A DNA stretch of 64,000 nucleotides from NCBI RefSeq assembly GCF_001718695.1, contig NZ_CP013420.1, forward strand, positions 806,001-870,000. Direction: 5' to 3'. The notes under the pieces are model-generated. The model saw only the letters and a program-made list of their open reading frames with translations. It was not told the origin of the DNA and did not search any database. Positions 49,080-56,926 of the stretch are shown here, in pieces. The number at the start of each line of letters is the position of its first letter. Position 1 is the first letter of the stretch. The stretch is from Burkholderia ubonensis (GTDB lineage Bacteria > Pseudomonadota > Gammaproteobacteria > Burkholderiales > Burkholderiaceae). Made by a program: the position numbers and the translations under genes.

Positions 49080-49189
49080 TGATAACCGGGTCCTGACCCG
49101 GCAATCGCGCCGCCGTTCGAAGCGGGTTGCCTCCCGCGCTGTTGGGTCGGACGGAAACGACACGGGCCCCTGACGGGGCCTGTTTTGTT
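49080..49189 (+). ncRNA. Structured leader or small RNA ending in an intrinsic terminator
   Basis: The 312-bp gap 48943-49254 begins AT-rich and then holds two strong stem-loops: CCGGGTC/GACCCGG at 49086-49101, and GGCCCC-TGAC-GGGGCC at 49165-49180 followed by TGTTTTGTT. The second has the form of a Rho-independent terminator in the rightward direction, 65 bp before the M23 peptidase gene and 222 bp after amrR. Either the peptidase has an attenuated leader or a separate RNA of about 110-130 nt is made here. The promoter is not certain (TTCTGC-N17-TAGACT at about 49022-49050 is a candidate). It could also simply terminate amrR. Confidence 0.45.
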
Positions 49190-49254
49190 GCACGCCCGCC
49201 ACCCGTCCTTTCGGCGGCCCCAGCCCACACCCTTTCCTCGAACCGTTTTCCTGG

Positions 49255-50511
49255 ATGTGGACACCCTTGGTCAAGTCTGCCGCAATTCCTGATTCTTCCG
49301 CGCCGCGTCCCGCGCGCGCGTGGCAGCTCGTGCGCGCGATGCTGCCGGCCGCCGTGCTCGGCGCCCTCGCCACGCTCGGTCTCGCCGTCACGGTGCCGGC
49401 CGTCTCGCAATTGCCGGGCGCCGTCGACACCGGCGCGGCCGCGATGCCGCAACGCGTGCTGTCGGACACCCCGTTTCCCACCGCGCAGCATTTCATCACG
49501 AACGAGCTCGTCCAGGCGATCGGCGAGCGCAACGCGCAGCCGGGCCTGTTCGCGCCGCTCAGCGCACACCGCAACGACATGCTCGGCTATGCGAACCTGT
49601 TCACGCTCGCGCCGCCCGAGCCCGAGCACGGGCTGCGCGCCGGCGACATCGAGCTGACGCTGTCCGATACGCTGAACCGTCTCGACCTGCCGCCGGAAGT
49701 GCGGATCCAGCTCGGCGACATCGTCAGCGGCAAGGTGCCGATGCGCGAAAGCGCGCATCGCGGCGACTACTACCGCCTCGCGTTCGACACAACCCAGGGC
49801 GCGCCCCGCGTCACCGCGCTCGAGCTGCGCGTCGCGGGCCGCACGTTCGGCGCGCTGTGGTTCAAGCCGCCGGGCGCCGACAAGGGCGCGTACTACACGC
49901 TCGACGGCGCGCCGCTCGAAGCCGCCGCGTTCACGATGCCCGTCAAGTGGACCCGCATCAGCTCGTTCTTCGGCGAGCGCGTCCATCCGCTGTCGCAGGC
50001 GATGGCGTTCCACACCGGCGTCGATCTCGCCGCGCCGTCCGGCACGCGCGTCGACGCGGCGGCCGACGGCACCGTGTCGTTCGTCGGCACCGATCCGGGC
50101 GGCTACGGCCGCTACGTGATCGTCGATCACGCGGACGGCTATTCGACCTACTACGCGCACCTGTCCGCGTTCGCGCACGGGCTGAAGGTCGGCGAGCGGG
50201 TCAGGCAGGGCGAGCGCATCGGGTCGGTCGGCATGACCGGCGCGGCGACGGGCCCGCACCTGCACTTCGAGGTGCGGGTCGCCGACCAGCCGGTCGACCC
50301 GCTCGTCACGCTTGCCGAGGCGCAAACGGGCCTGTCCGACATGCAGCGCACCGCGTTCCGCCAGGAAGCCGCGGAATGGCGCTTCCGCCTCGCGTCGATC
50401 AACACCGCGCCGTTTGCGTTCGCGCAGACCGACGGCCCGCTGTGGGCCGACTTCGCCAGCGACAAATCGACGCTGCGCGCGGTCTTCAACACGCACTACA
50501 CCGCGTCCTGA
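49255..50511 (+). CDS. M23 family (LytM-type) murein endopeptidase
   Basis: This 418-residue cell-wall hydrolase is anchored by one N-terminal membrane segment (about residues 28-48). The M23 domain has the zinc ligands in FHTGVDLAAPSGT and GPHLHFEVRV, with the intervening GYGRYVIVDHADGYSTYYAHL. The region before it (about 75-230) matches the substrate-occluding/OapA-like N-domains of MepM-type proteins. It would cleave D,D-crosslinks in the periplasm. The ATG at 49255 lies 65 bp after a terminator-like hairpin. It is convergent with the ABC permease genes. Confidence 0.9.
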   Translation: MWTPLVKSAAIPDSSAPRPARAWQLVRAMLPAAVLGALATLGLAVTVPAVSQLPGAVDTGAAAMPQRVLSDTPFPTAQHFITNELVQAIGERNAQPGLFAPLSAHRNDMLGYANLFTLAPPEPEHGLRAGDIELTLSDTLNRLDLPPEVRIQLGDIVSGKVPMRESAHRGDYYRLAFDTTQGAPRVTALELRVAGRTFGALWFKPPGADKGAYYTLDGAPLEAAAFTMPVKWTRISSFFGERVHPLSQAMAFHTGVDLAAPSGTRVDAAADGTVSFVGTDPGGYGRYVIVDHADGYSTYYAHLSAFAHGLKVGERVRQGERIGSVGMTGAATGPHLHFEVRVADQPVDPLVTLAEAQTGLSDMQRTAFRQEAAEWRFRLASINTAPFAFAQTDGPLWADFASDKSTLRAVFNTHYTAS

Positions 50512-50532
50512 CGCGCACGGCGCCCGCCGGCG

Positions 50533-51270
50533 TCAACGGGTCGCGCCGCGCGCCGGCTGCACCCGCTCGGCCGTGGTGCGCGCGTGGCGTTCCGCACGCG
50601 GCCGCCACGACAGCAGCCAGCGCGCGGCGCCGTCGAGCGACGTGCACAGCACGAGGTAGATCGCGGCGACGAACAGGAAGATCGGCGCCGGATACACCAT
50701 CAGGCGGTTGTTCACCTGCGTCGCGACGAACGACAGCTCCGGCACGCCGACGATGTACGCGAGCGACGTGTCCTTCACCAGCGACACCCACTGGTTCACG
50801 AACGACGGCGTCATGATCCGGATCGCCTGCGGCAGCAGCACGTAGCGCACCGTCTGCCAGCGCGTGAGGCCGAGCGACAGCCCTGCCTGCCATTGCCCCG
50901 CGCCGGCCGCGACGATCCCCGCATGCACCGCGTGCGCGAGATACGCGCCGCCGATCAGCGCGAGCGCGCACACGACCGTCGCGAGCCCCGGCACGTCGGT
51001 GTGCAGCAGCATCGGCATCAGGAAATACGTCCAGAAGATCAGCATCAGCACCGGAATCGCGCGGAAAAAGCCGATGAACGCGAGCAGCAGCACGCGCGCC
51101 CAGCCGCGCGCGAGCGCCATCGCGACGCCGAGCGCGACGCCCAGCACCGCCGACGCGCACGCGGACGCGATCGCGAGCACCAGCGACAGCGCGGCGCCGC
51201 CGAGCGGCCCGTCCGGGAACGCGCCGACGAGCAGGTATGGAAGATTGTTGGCGAACAGCGAGAATTCCAT
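50533..51270 (-). CDS. Amino-acid type ABC transporter permease (GltK-like)
   Basis: This 245-residue inner-membrane permease of the His/Glu/Gln/Arg/opine family (HEQRO) has the EAA-like loop GLSLGLTRWQTVRYVLLPQAIRIMTPSFVNQW and an N-terminal FRAIPVLMLIFW. About five transmembrane segments. It starts 2 bp before the end region of the partner permease gene (51273), so the two are coupled and form a heterodimeric channel. The C-terminal Arg-rich tail is dispensable-looking. Confidence 0.9.
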   Translation of the reverse strand: MEFSLFANNLPYLLVGAFPDGPLGGAALSLVLAIASACASAVLGVALGVAMALARGWARVLLLAFIGFFRAIPVLMLIFWTYFLMPMLLHTDVPGLATVVCALALIGGAYLAHAVHAGIVAAGAGQWQAGLSLGLTRWQTVRYVLLPQAIRIMTPSFVNQWVSLVKDTSLAYIVGVPELSFVATQVNNRLMVYPAPIFLFVAAIYLVLCTSLDGAARWLLSWRPRAERHARTTAERVQPARGATR

Positions 51271-51272
51271 CG

Positions 51273-51995
51273 TCAATGCCCCGCACCCAGCCGGTCGCGC
51301 CATTGCGCAGACGCATACGCGACCGCCTCGATCGCGGCCGCCGCGGCCACGTACAGCACGGTCGCGACGCCGAACGCGGCGAAGGTCTTGAAGGTCTCGG
51401 TCTCGACCTGCCGCGACGCATACGACAGCTCGGCGACACCGATCGCCATCGCCAGCGACGAGTTCTTCACGAGATTCATCGTCTGCCCGAACAGCGGCGG
51501 CAACGCGATGCGCACCGCCTGCGGCAGGATCACGTAGCGCAGCGCCTGCAGCGGCGTGAGGCCGAGCGCCGCGGCCGCGTCGCGCTGCGCGAGCGGCACG
51601 CCGCGCAGGCCTGCTTCGCACTCCTCCGCGACGAACGCGGCCGTATACGCGCTCAGCCCGACCCAGCCGGCGACGAACTCGAACGACGGCCACGCGAGCG
51701 TGAACGGGCCCGCATGCCATGCATGGCCCGCGTTCAGCCACGCGACCCAGGTGTCGGGCAGCAACGACGCGACGCCGAAGTACCAGAACAGCAGTTGCAC
51801 GAGCAGCGGCGTGTTGCGGAACGTGACGACATAGGCCGCCACCGCGGCGCGCAGCACCGGGCGGCGCGTATGGCGCAGGATCGACAGCACAAGACCGCCG
51901 ACGATCGCGGCGAGCGCCGACGCGGCCGACAGGCCGAGCGTCAGCAGGAAGCCCTGGCAGAGCCAGGACAGGTATTTGGGAGCCAGCCCGAGCAT
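51273..51995 (-). CDS. Amino-acid type ABC transporter permease (GltJ-like)
   Basis: This 240-residue partner permease has FRNTPLLVQLLFWYFG and the EAA loop AAALGLTPLQALRYVILPQAVRIALPPLFGQ. The start MLGLAPKYLSWL at 51995 begins at the first membrane segment; the open frame reaches back to 52097, and no strong ribosome site distinguishes the choices. It follows the binding-protein gene by 118 bp and precedes the second permease by 2 bp. Confidence 0.9.
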   Translation of the reverse strand: MLGLAPKYLSWLCQGFLLTLGLSAASALAAIVGGLVLSILRHTRRPVLRAAVAAYVVTFRNTPLLVQLLFWYFGVASLLPDTWVAWLNAGHAWHAGPFTLAWPSFEFVAGWVGLSAYTAAFVAEECEAGLRGVPLAQRDAAAALGLTPLQALRYVILPQAVRIALPPLFGQTMNLVKNSSLAMAIGVAELSYASRQVETETFKTFAAFGVATVLYVAAAAAIEAVAYASAQWRDRLGAGH

Positions 51996-52113
51996 GCGTG
52001 TGGCGCGAACGCGTAGCGCCCGCGATCGGAAGTCAACGAAATGCGCCGCGATACACTCGCCGGTCGGCCCGGCGGCGCATCGCGGCGCGCGTGTCATGGG
52101 TCGTGTCGCGCGC

Positions 52114-52929
52114 TCAGGTCTTGTCGCCGATGCGGAAGATGCGCGTGAGCGGCGTCTTCGTCGCCGGCCCGAACCACGCGTCGTAGATCTGCGTCGCGCG
52201 GCCGCTCGTCTCGAGCCCCTTCAGCGTGTCGTTGACGAAGCCGAGCAGGCGCGTCTCGCCCTTCGGCACGCCGACGCCCATGTAGTCGTTCGAGATCGCG
52301 AACGCCGGGATCTCGTAGTTCTGCTTGTCCGGCACGTTCGCGAGCAGGCCGATCAGCTTCGGCCCGTCCTGCGTGATCGCCTGCACGTTGCCGGCGCGCA
52401 GCGCGGCGAATGCGAACGGCGTGTCGTCGTACGCGACGATCGTCGCCTTCGGATATTTCTCGCGCAGCGTGATCTCGTTGGTCGTGCCCTTGTCCGCGCC
52501 GACCCGCAGCCCGTTCAGCTGCTCGGCGGACTTCAGCACGCCCTTCTTCGCGAGGAACTGCTGGCCCGACGAGAAATACGGGATGCTGAAATCGACTTGC
52601 TTCGCGCGCTCGTCGGTGATCGTGAAGTTCGCAAGCACGAGGTCGACCTTGCCGGACGTCAGGAACGGAATGCGGTTCGCCGGGTTCGTCGGCTGCAGTT
52701 GCAGCTTCACGCCGAGCTTGTCGGCGAGCGCTTTCGCGTAGTCGACGTCGAGGCCGACGATGTGGTTGGTCTTCGCGTCGACGAAGCCGAACGGCGGATT
52801 GCTGTCGAACGTCGCGACGCGCAGCACGCCGGCCTTCCTGATGTCGTCGAGGCGGTCCGCGTGCGCGGCGCTGCCTGCGGCGACGAGCGCAACCCCGACG
52901 AGCCACGTAGCGAGAGTGTGGATTTTCAT
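52114..52929 (-). CDS. Periplasmic amino-acid binding protein (SBP family 3)
   Basis: This 271-residue soluble binding protein has signal peptide MKIHTLATWLVGVALVAAGS, cleaved about AHA-D. The ligand-pocket signature is GVLRVATFDSNPPFGFVD...GLDVDYAKALADKL, with VDLVLANFTITDERAKQVDFS further on. It captures a polar amino acid (glutamate/aspartate-like transporters are the nearest type by eye; the ligand is not determined). The ATG at 52929 starts the signal; a longer frame upstream is not needed. It heads a binding protein-permease-permease unit that lacks an ATPase gene in this window. Confidence 0.9.
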   Translation of the reverse strand: MKIHTLATWLVGVALVAAGSAAHADRLDDIRKAGVLRVATFDSNPPFGFVDAKTNHIVGLDVDYAKALADKLGVKLQLQPTNPANRIPFLTSGKVDLVLANFTITDERAKQVDFSIPYFSSGQQFLAKKGVLKSAEQLNGLRVGADKGTTNEITLREKYPKATIVAYDDTPFAFAALRAGNVQAITQDGPKLIGLLANVPDKQNYEIPAFAISNDYMGVGVPKGETRLLGFVNDTLKGLETSGRATQIYDAWFGPATKTPLTRIFRIGDKT

Positions 52930-53102
52930 GAGCACGACCTGTTTGTTATGTGAGCCGCCGCGGATCACACGGCGGCCCGGTTCGAGGAACATCGCAACGC
53001 GGTGTATCGTCGCGAAGCCGCTAACGTATCAGCGGGCCGTGCGGATCCGAACCAAGAAATGCTGCTTTGCTCTGCGGGTTTCGTGATGACGCGCGAGCGC
53101 GG

Positions 53103-55034
53103 TCATTCGTCGCCGGCATCCCCGCCATCCCCGCTGCCGTCGGCGGACGCCGCGCACAGAAACTCGCCGTCGCCCGTGCCCTGCAGATAGTCGAGCGACC
53201 GGTCCATGCTCAGGAACGACAGCGTGCCCGCGGCGCCCAGCGCGAACAGCGTGCGGCGGTCAGGCGCGAAGATCACCTGCCCGGCGCCGCCCGCCACCGG
53301 AAACTCGCCCACCGTGCGACGCGTCGCCGTCTTGATCACGCGCAGCGGCTTGCCGTCGAAGCCGGCGACGGCGATCAGCGAGCCGTCGCCGCTGCCGTCG
53401 AATCTGTGCATCGACGTGTCGCACACCGGATAAGCGCTGCGTACGGCAAGCGTCGACGCGTCCCGCCATTGCACCGACGACGCGTTGTAGAACCACACGC
53501 CGGCACCGTTCGCGCCCGGCTTCGCTTCGATGAAATCCGCATCGACCGGATAGGTTTGCACCGGCGCATTCGTCGCCGTGTCGAAGGCGACGATGGCACT
53601 CTTCTCGAACGCATACGCATACAGCCGCTTGCCGTCGGGCGACAGCCACATCGACAGTTGCCGGCCGAAATCGACGCCCGACGCGTCGCCGTCGCCCAGT
53701 TTCAGCGTTGCGAGGACCTGCGGCCATTGCGTGAGGCTGACGACCGAGATCGTGTCGTCGACACTGTTCAGCACGAACAGCCGGTCGTGCGACGCGGACG
53801 CGACGATCGCCCGCGGAAACCGGCCGAGCGTCACGCCGTCGACGATGGCGCCGCTCGTCAGGTCGATGCGCACGAGACCGTCCTCGCGCATCGACGCGAC
53901 GTACGCATAGCGTTCGTCCGGGCTCACATAGAGGCCGCTCGCGCCACGGCCGCGGCACATGTTGCCGGGGCAGCCGTCGAGCCCGGTCGCGAACGGTTCG
54001 CCCGCGATCGTGCGCACGACCGCCTGGCGCTGCGCATCGACGACGACGAGCGTGTTCGCGTCGTTGTCGGTCACATACAGGCGCTTGCCGGACGGCCCCA
54101 TCACCATCGCGTACGGCGCCTTGCCCACCGGGATGACGGTGCCTGCGGCCTGCTCCGGCGACACGGGCGCGGGCCGATGCTGCTCGTCGTCGCGAATTTG
54201 CGCGGCGATCGCGGCCGCCTGCTGTTGCGCCTGCCGCTTCGCGGCGTCGTGCGCGAGCGCGCGATCGGTCGCGACGCGCCAGCTCTGCAACTCGTCGCTG
54301 CCCGCGCGCTGCGCCGCGGCCAGCATCCCGGCACTGCCGAGCACCGCGAGCGCGAGCGGCACGACGACGCGCGACGCACGCGTGCCGCCATACATCAGCC
54401 AGCCGGCGACGAAGCCGACGATCACGCCGCCGACATGCGCGGCCTGGTCGATCCCGGAAATCACGAAGCCCGACCCGAGGTTGAGCACGATGACCTGCGC
54501 GACCGCGGCGAGATTGATCGGCACCTGCGCGTCGGCTCCGGCCTCGCGCCGGCGTCGCAGCACCAGCGCCGCGGCGGCGCCCGCGAGTCCCATCAGCGCG
54601 CCCGACGCGCCAACGCTGACGACCGGCCGTATCGCGCTCGTCGTCAGCGCGACGCCGAACGCGAGACTCGTGCCGCCGACTTCGTGATACCCGTACCACA
54701 GCGCGCTCGCCAGCGAGCCGCCGAGCGCGGACAGCAGATACGTGACGCCGAATCGCGTCGATCCGCCCACGCGCTCCAGCACGGTGCCGAGCACCACCAG
54801 CATGTAGAGGTTCAGCAGCAGATGCGGCCAGCCGCCGTGCAGGAACGCACTGGTCAGCAGCCGCCACGGCTGGCCCGTCAGTGTGTATGGCGCGAAATTG
54901 GCGCCCCAGTCGAGCAGCAGCGGGTTCGACAGGTCGCCGTACGATGCGGCGCGCCACATCAGCACGAATATCGCGATATTGACGACGGCCAGCACGATCG
55001 TCAGCCACGGCCTGGATGTTGGTTGTTCTCTCAT
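53103..55034 (-). CDS. Rhomboid intramembrane serine protease fused to a periplasmic beta-propeller
   Basis: This 643-residue two-part protein has a rhomboid core at residues 10-240 with six or seven membrane helices. The HxxxN motif is His71-Asn75 in PHLLLN, the nucleophile is Ser144 in GASG, and the catalytic His200 is in QAAHVGG, so it looks active. After a linker rich in Ala/Gln (about 245-305) comes a C-terminal YVTN/NHL-like propeller (310-625) with repeated blades such as PYAMVMGPSGKRLYVTDN and GLYVSPDERYAYVASM. The propeller could bind substrates for the protease. An in-frame ATG at 55079 is an alternative start. It stands alone, downstream of a small-RNA terminator. Confidence 0.85.
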   Translation of the reverse strand: MREQPTSRPWLTIVLAVVNIAIFVLMWRAASYGDLSNPLLLDWGANFAPYTLTGQPWRLLTSAFLHGGWPHLLLNLYMLVVLGTVLERVGGSTRFGVTYLLSALGGSLASALWYGYHEVGGTSLAFGVALTTSAIRPVVSVGASGALMGLAGAAAALVLRRRREAGADAQVPINLAAVAQVIVLNLGSGFVISGIDQAAHVGGVIVGFVAGWLMYGGTRASRVVVPLALAVLGSAGMLAAAQRAGSDELQSWRVATDRALAHDAAKRQAQQQAAAIAAQIRDDEQHRPAPVSPEQAAGTVIPVGKAPYAMVMGPSGKRLYVTDNDANTLVVVDAQRQAVVRTIAGEPFATGLDGCPGNMCRGRGASGLYVSPDERYAYVASMREDGLVRIDLTSGAIVDGVTLGRFPRAIVASASHDRLFVLNSVDDTISVVSLTQWPQVLATLKLGDGDASGVDFGRQLSMWLSPDGKRLYAYAFEKSAIVAFDTATNAPVQTYPVDADFIEAKPGANGAGVWFYNASSVQWRDASTLAVRSAYPVCDTSMHRFDGSGDGSLIAVAGFDGKPLRVIKTATRRTVGEFPVAGGAGQVIFAPDRRTLFALGAAGTLSFLSMDRSLDYLQGTGDGEFLCAASADGSGDGGDAGDE

Positions 55035-55126
55035 GGGATCTTGGTATGGGTTGTCGCGCGTGAGCCGCGCGCGCGCCATTATATTTGGTGTCCCTGACAC
55101 TGCTGGCCGCGTGACGGAGCGGGAAC

Positions 55127-55189
55127 AAAAAAACGCCCGCTGCAAGCAGCGGGCGTGAATCCCAGTCAAGGAGGTGTCACACGAACTAC
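55127..55189 (-). ncRNA. Candidate 60-nt small RNA with an anti-Shine-Dalgarno tract
   Basis: On the minus strand a likely promoter (TTGTCC-N18-TATGCT, 55225-55196) would start RNA near 55189. The predicted transcript has a single-stranded 5' part containing ACACCUCCUUGA, complementary to ribosome-binding sites. It is followed by a 10-bp perfect stem (55134-55143 with 55146-55155, CGCCCGCUGC) and seven U. There is no open frame of note. It lies between the kgtP terminator and the rhomboid gene, so read-through from kgtP is not needed to explain the second terminator. Confidence 0.55.
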
Positions 55190-55195
55190 GCGCCC

Positions 55196-55225
55196 AGCAT
55201 AAGCGCTGGCGCCGACCGCGGACAA
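55196..55225 (-). promoter_or_regulatory. Possible sigma-70 promoter of the small RNA
   Basis: TTGTCC at 55225-55220 and TATGCT at 55201-55196 with an 18-base spacer. Four of six bases match in each hexamer. The placement gives a start about 60 nt before the U-tract. AT-rich DNA (CGATATCGTTATCGAAATCG near 55231-55252) lies just upstream. Confidence 0.4.
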
Positions 55226-55304
55226 CGAAGCGATTTCGATAACGATATCGCGCGATGCGCGATGCGCTTACGCGCGGCGACCAGCGACGCGAACCGGCCA
55301 TGAA

Positions 55305-55341
55305 CAAAAAACGGCGCGCCACGTACATCGCGGCGCGCCGT
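55305..55341 (-). terminator. Intrinsic terminator of kgtP
   Basis: ACGGCGCGCC (55341-55332 read leftwards) pairs with GGCGCGCCGT (55320-55311), followed by a run of T on the minus strand. It lies 48 bp after the kgtP stop. Confidence 0.85.
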
Positions 55342-55388
55342 TCCGTGGCGTCATGCCGGCCGCACCGGCGGCCGCGCCGTTGCACCGA

Positions 55389-56693
55389 TCACGGCTCGTG
55401 ACGCAGATACCCTTCCTTGCTCGGATCGCGCATCCGGTACGACACGATCAGCGAGACCGCGCACAGCACGGTCACGTACCAGTAGAACGTCTCCTCGCTG
55501 CCGATCGACTTGAACCACAGCGCGACGTACTCGGCCGTGCCGCCGAACAGCGCGTTCGCGACCGCGTACGACAGGCCGACGCCCATCGCGCGCACTTCCG
55601 GCGGGAACATCTCGGCCTTGATGAGGCCGCTGATCGACGTGTAGAAGCTGACGATCGCAAGCGCGACCGTGATCAGCACGAACGCCGCGACGGGGCTCTG
55701 CACGTCCTTCAGCGCGTGCATCAGCGGCACCGTGCCGATCACCGAGCACGCGCCGAACAGGATCATCGACATGCGGCGGCCGATCCGGTCGGACAGCGCG
55801 CCGAACACCGGCTGTAGCAGCATGTAGACGAGCAGCGCGACGGTCATCACGTTGCTGGCGGTCTTCGCGTGCATGCCGGCCGTGTTCACGAGGTACTTCT
55901 GCATGTACGTCGTGAACGTGTAGAAGATCAGCGAGCCGCCCGCGGTGAAGCCGACCACCGTCAGGAACGCGCCCTTGTGCTGCCACACGCCGCGGATCGT
56001 GCCGGCGTCCTTCTTGTCGCGCGACTCGCTCGTCGACGTCTCGTCGAGCGACTTGCGCAGGTACAGCGAGATCAGCGCGGCGGCCGCGCCGACCACGAAC
56101 GGGATGCGCCAGCCCCACGCCTTCAGCTCGGCGGCCGACAGCGTCTGCTGCAGGATCACGAGCACGAGCAGCGCGCACAGCTGGCCGCCGATCAGCGTCA
56201 CGTACTGGAACGACGCGAAGAAGCCGCGCCGGCCCTTCAGCGCGACTTCGCTCATGTAGGTCGCGCTCGTGCCGTACTCTCCGCCCACCGACAGCCCCTG
56301 GAACAGGCGCGCGATCAGCAGCAGCAGCGGCGCGAATGCGCCGATCTGCGCATAGGTCGGCAGCACCGCGATCACGAGGGAGCCGCCGCACATCATCAGC
56401 ACCGAGATCATCATCGCGGCGCGGCGGCCGTGCCGGTCGGCGATGCGGCCGAACAGCCAGCCGCCGATCGGACGCATCAGGAAGCCGGCCGCGAACACGC
56501 CCGCGGTGTTCAGCAGCTGCGTCGTCGTGTTGCCGCTCGGAAAGAACGCCGGCGCGAAGTACAGCGCGCAGAACGAATAGATGTAGAAGTCGAACCACTC
56601 GACGAGGTTGCCCGACGAGGCGCCGACGATGGCGAACACACGCCGCCGGGTGTCGTGCGCGGACGGCACGGCTTGGTCGGTCTGGACGTCCAT
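55389..56693 (-). CDS. kgtP: MFS dicarboxylate/2-oxoglutarate:proton symporter (KgtP-like)
   Basis: This 434-residue transporter with 12 membrane segments belongs to the metabolite:H+ symporter family. It carries [24 protein letters not shown] (the MFS loop 2-3 motif), [17 protein letters not shown] and [14 protein letters not shown]. Length and sequence are close to E. coli KgtP (432), so uptake of 2-oxoglutarate is likely. The ATG at 56693 has AAGGAA about 10 bases upstream. Monocistronic: it has its own terminator, and the spoVR terminator lies in its 5' region. Confidence 0.87.
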   Translation of the reverse strand: MDVQTDQAVPSAHDTRRRVFAIVGASSGNLVEWFDFYIYSFCALYFAPAFFPSGNTTTQLLNTAGVFAAGFLMRPIGGWLFGRIADRHGRRAAMMISVLMMCGGSLVIAVLPTYAQIGAFAPLLLLIARLFQGLSVGGEYGTSATYMSEVALKGRRGFFASFQYVTLIGGQLCALLVLVILQQTLSAAELKAWGWRIPFVVGAAAALISLYLRKSLDETSTSESRDKKDAGTIRGVWQHKGAFLTVVGFTAGGSLIFYTFTTYMQKYLVNTAGMHAKTASNVMTVALLVYMLLQPVFGALSDRIGRRMSMILFGACSVIGTVPLMHALKDVQSPVAAFVLITVALAIVSFYTSISGLIKAEMFPPEVRAMGVGLSYAVANALFGGTAEYVALWFKSIGSEETFYWYVTVLCAVSLIVSYRMRDPSKEGYLRHEP

Positions 56694-56875
56694 GGGTTGG
56701 TCTGTTCCTTTGTAGTGCTTTTGGGCGTGGCGGCCGCAGGACCACCGCGAGCGGACACGCATGGCACCGGTTCCGGCGCGATGCGCAAGCGAATTTTAGC
56801 GAATTGTAAAGATAGGGACTGTCCGGGTTCGTCCGGATGTAGAAAATTTTTCTCCCGCTTCCCGGTCATCCAATG

Positions 56876-56900
56876 AAAACGCCAGCCCGCAGGCTGGCGT
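56876..56900 (-). terminator. Intrinsic terminator of the prkA-yeaH-spoVR operon
   Basis: On the minus strand ACGCCAGCC-TGCG-GGCTGGCGT followed by TTTCATT, 27 bp after the spoVR stop. A perfect 9-bp stem with a four-base loop. Confidence 0.85.
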
Positions 56901-56926
56901 CGGATGCAAGGTGGAGGCGCGCGCCC

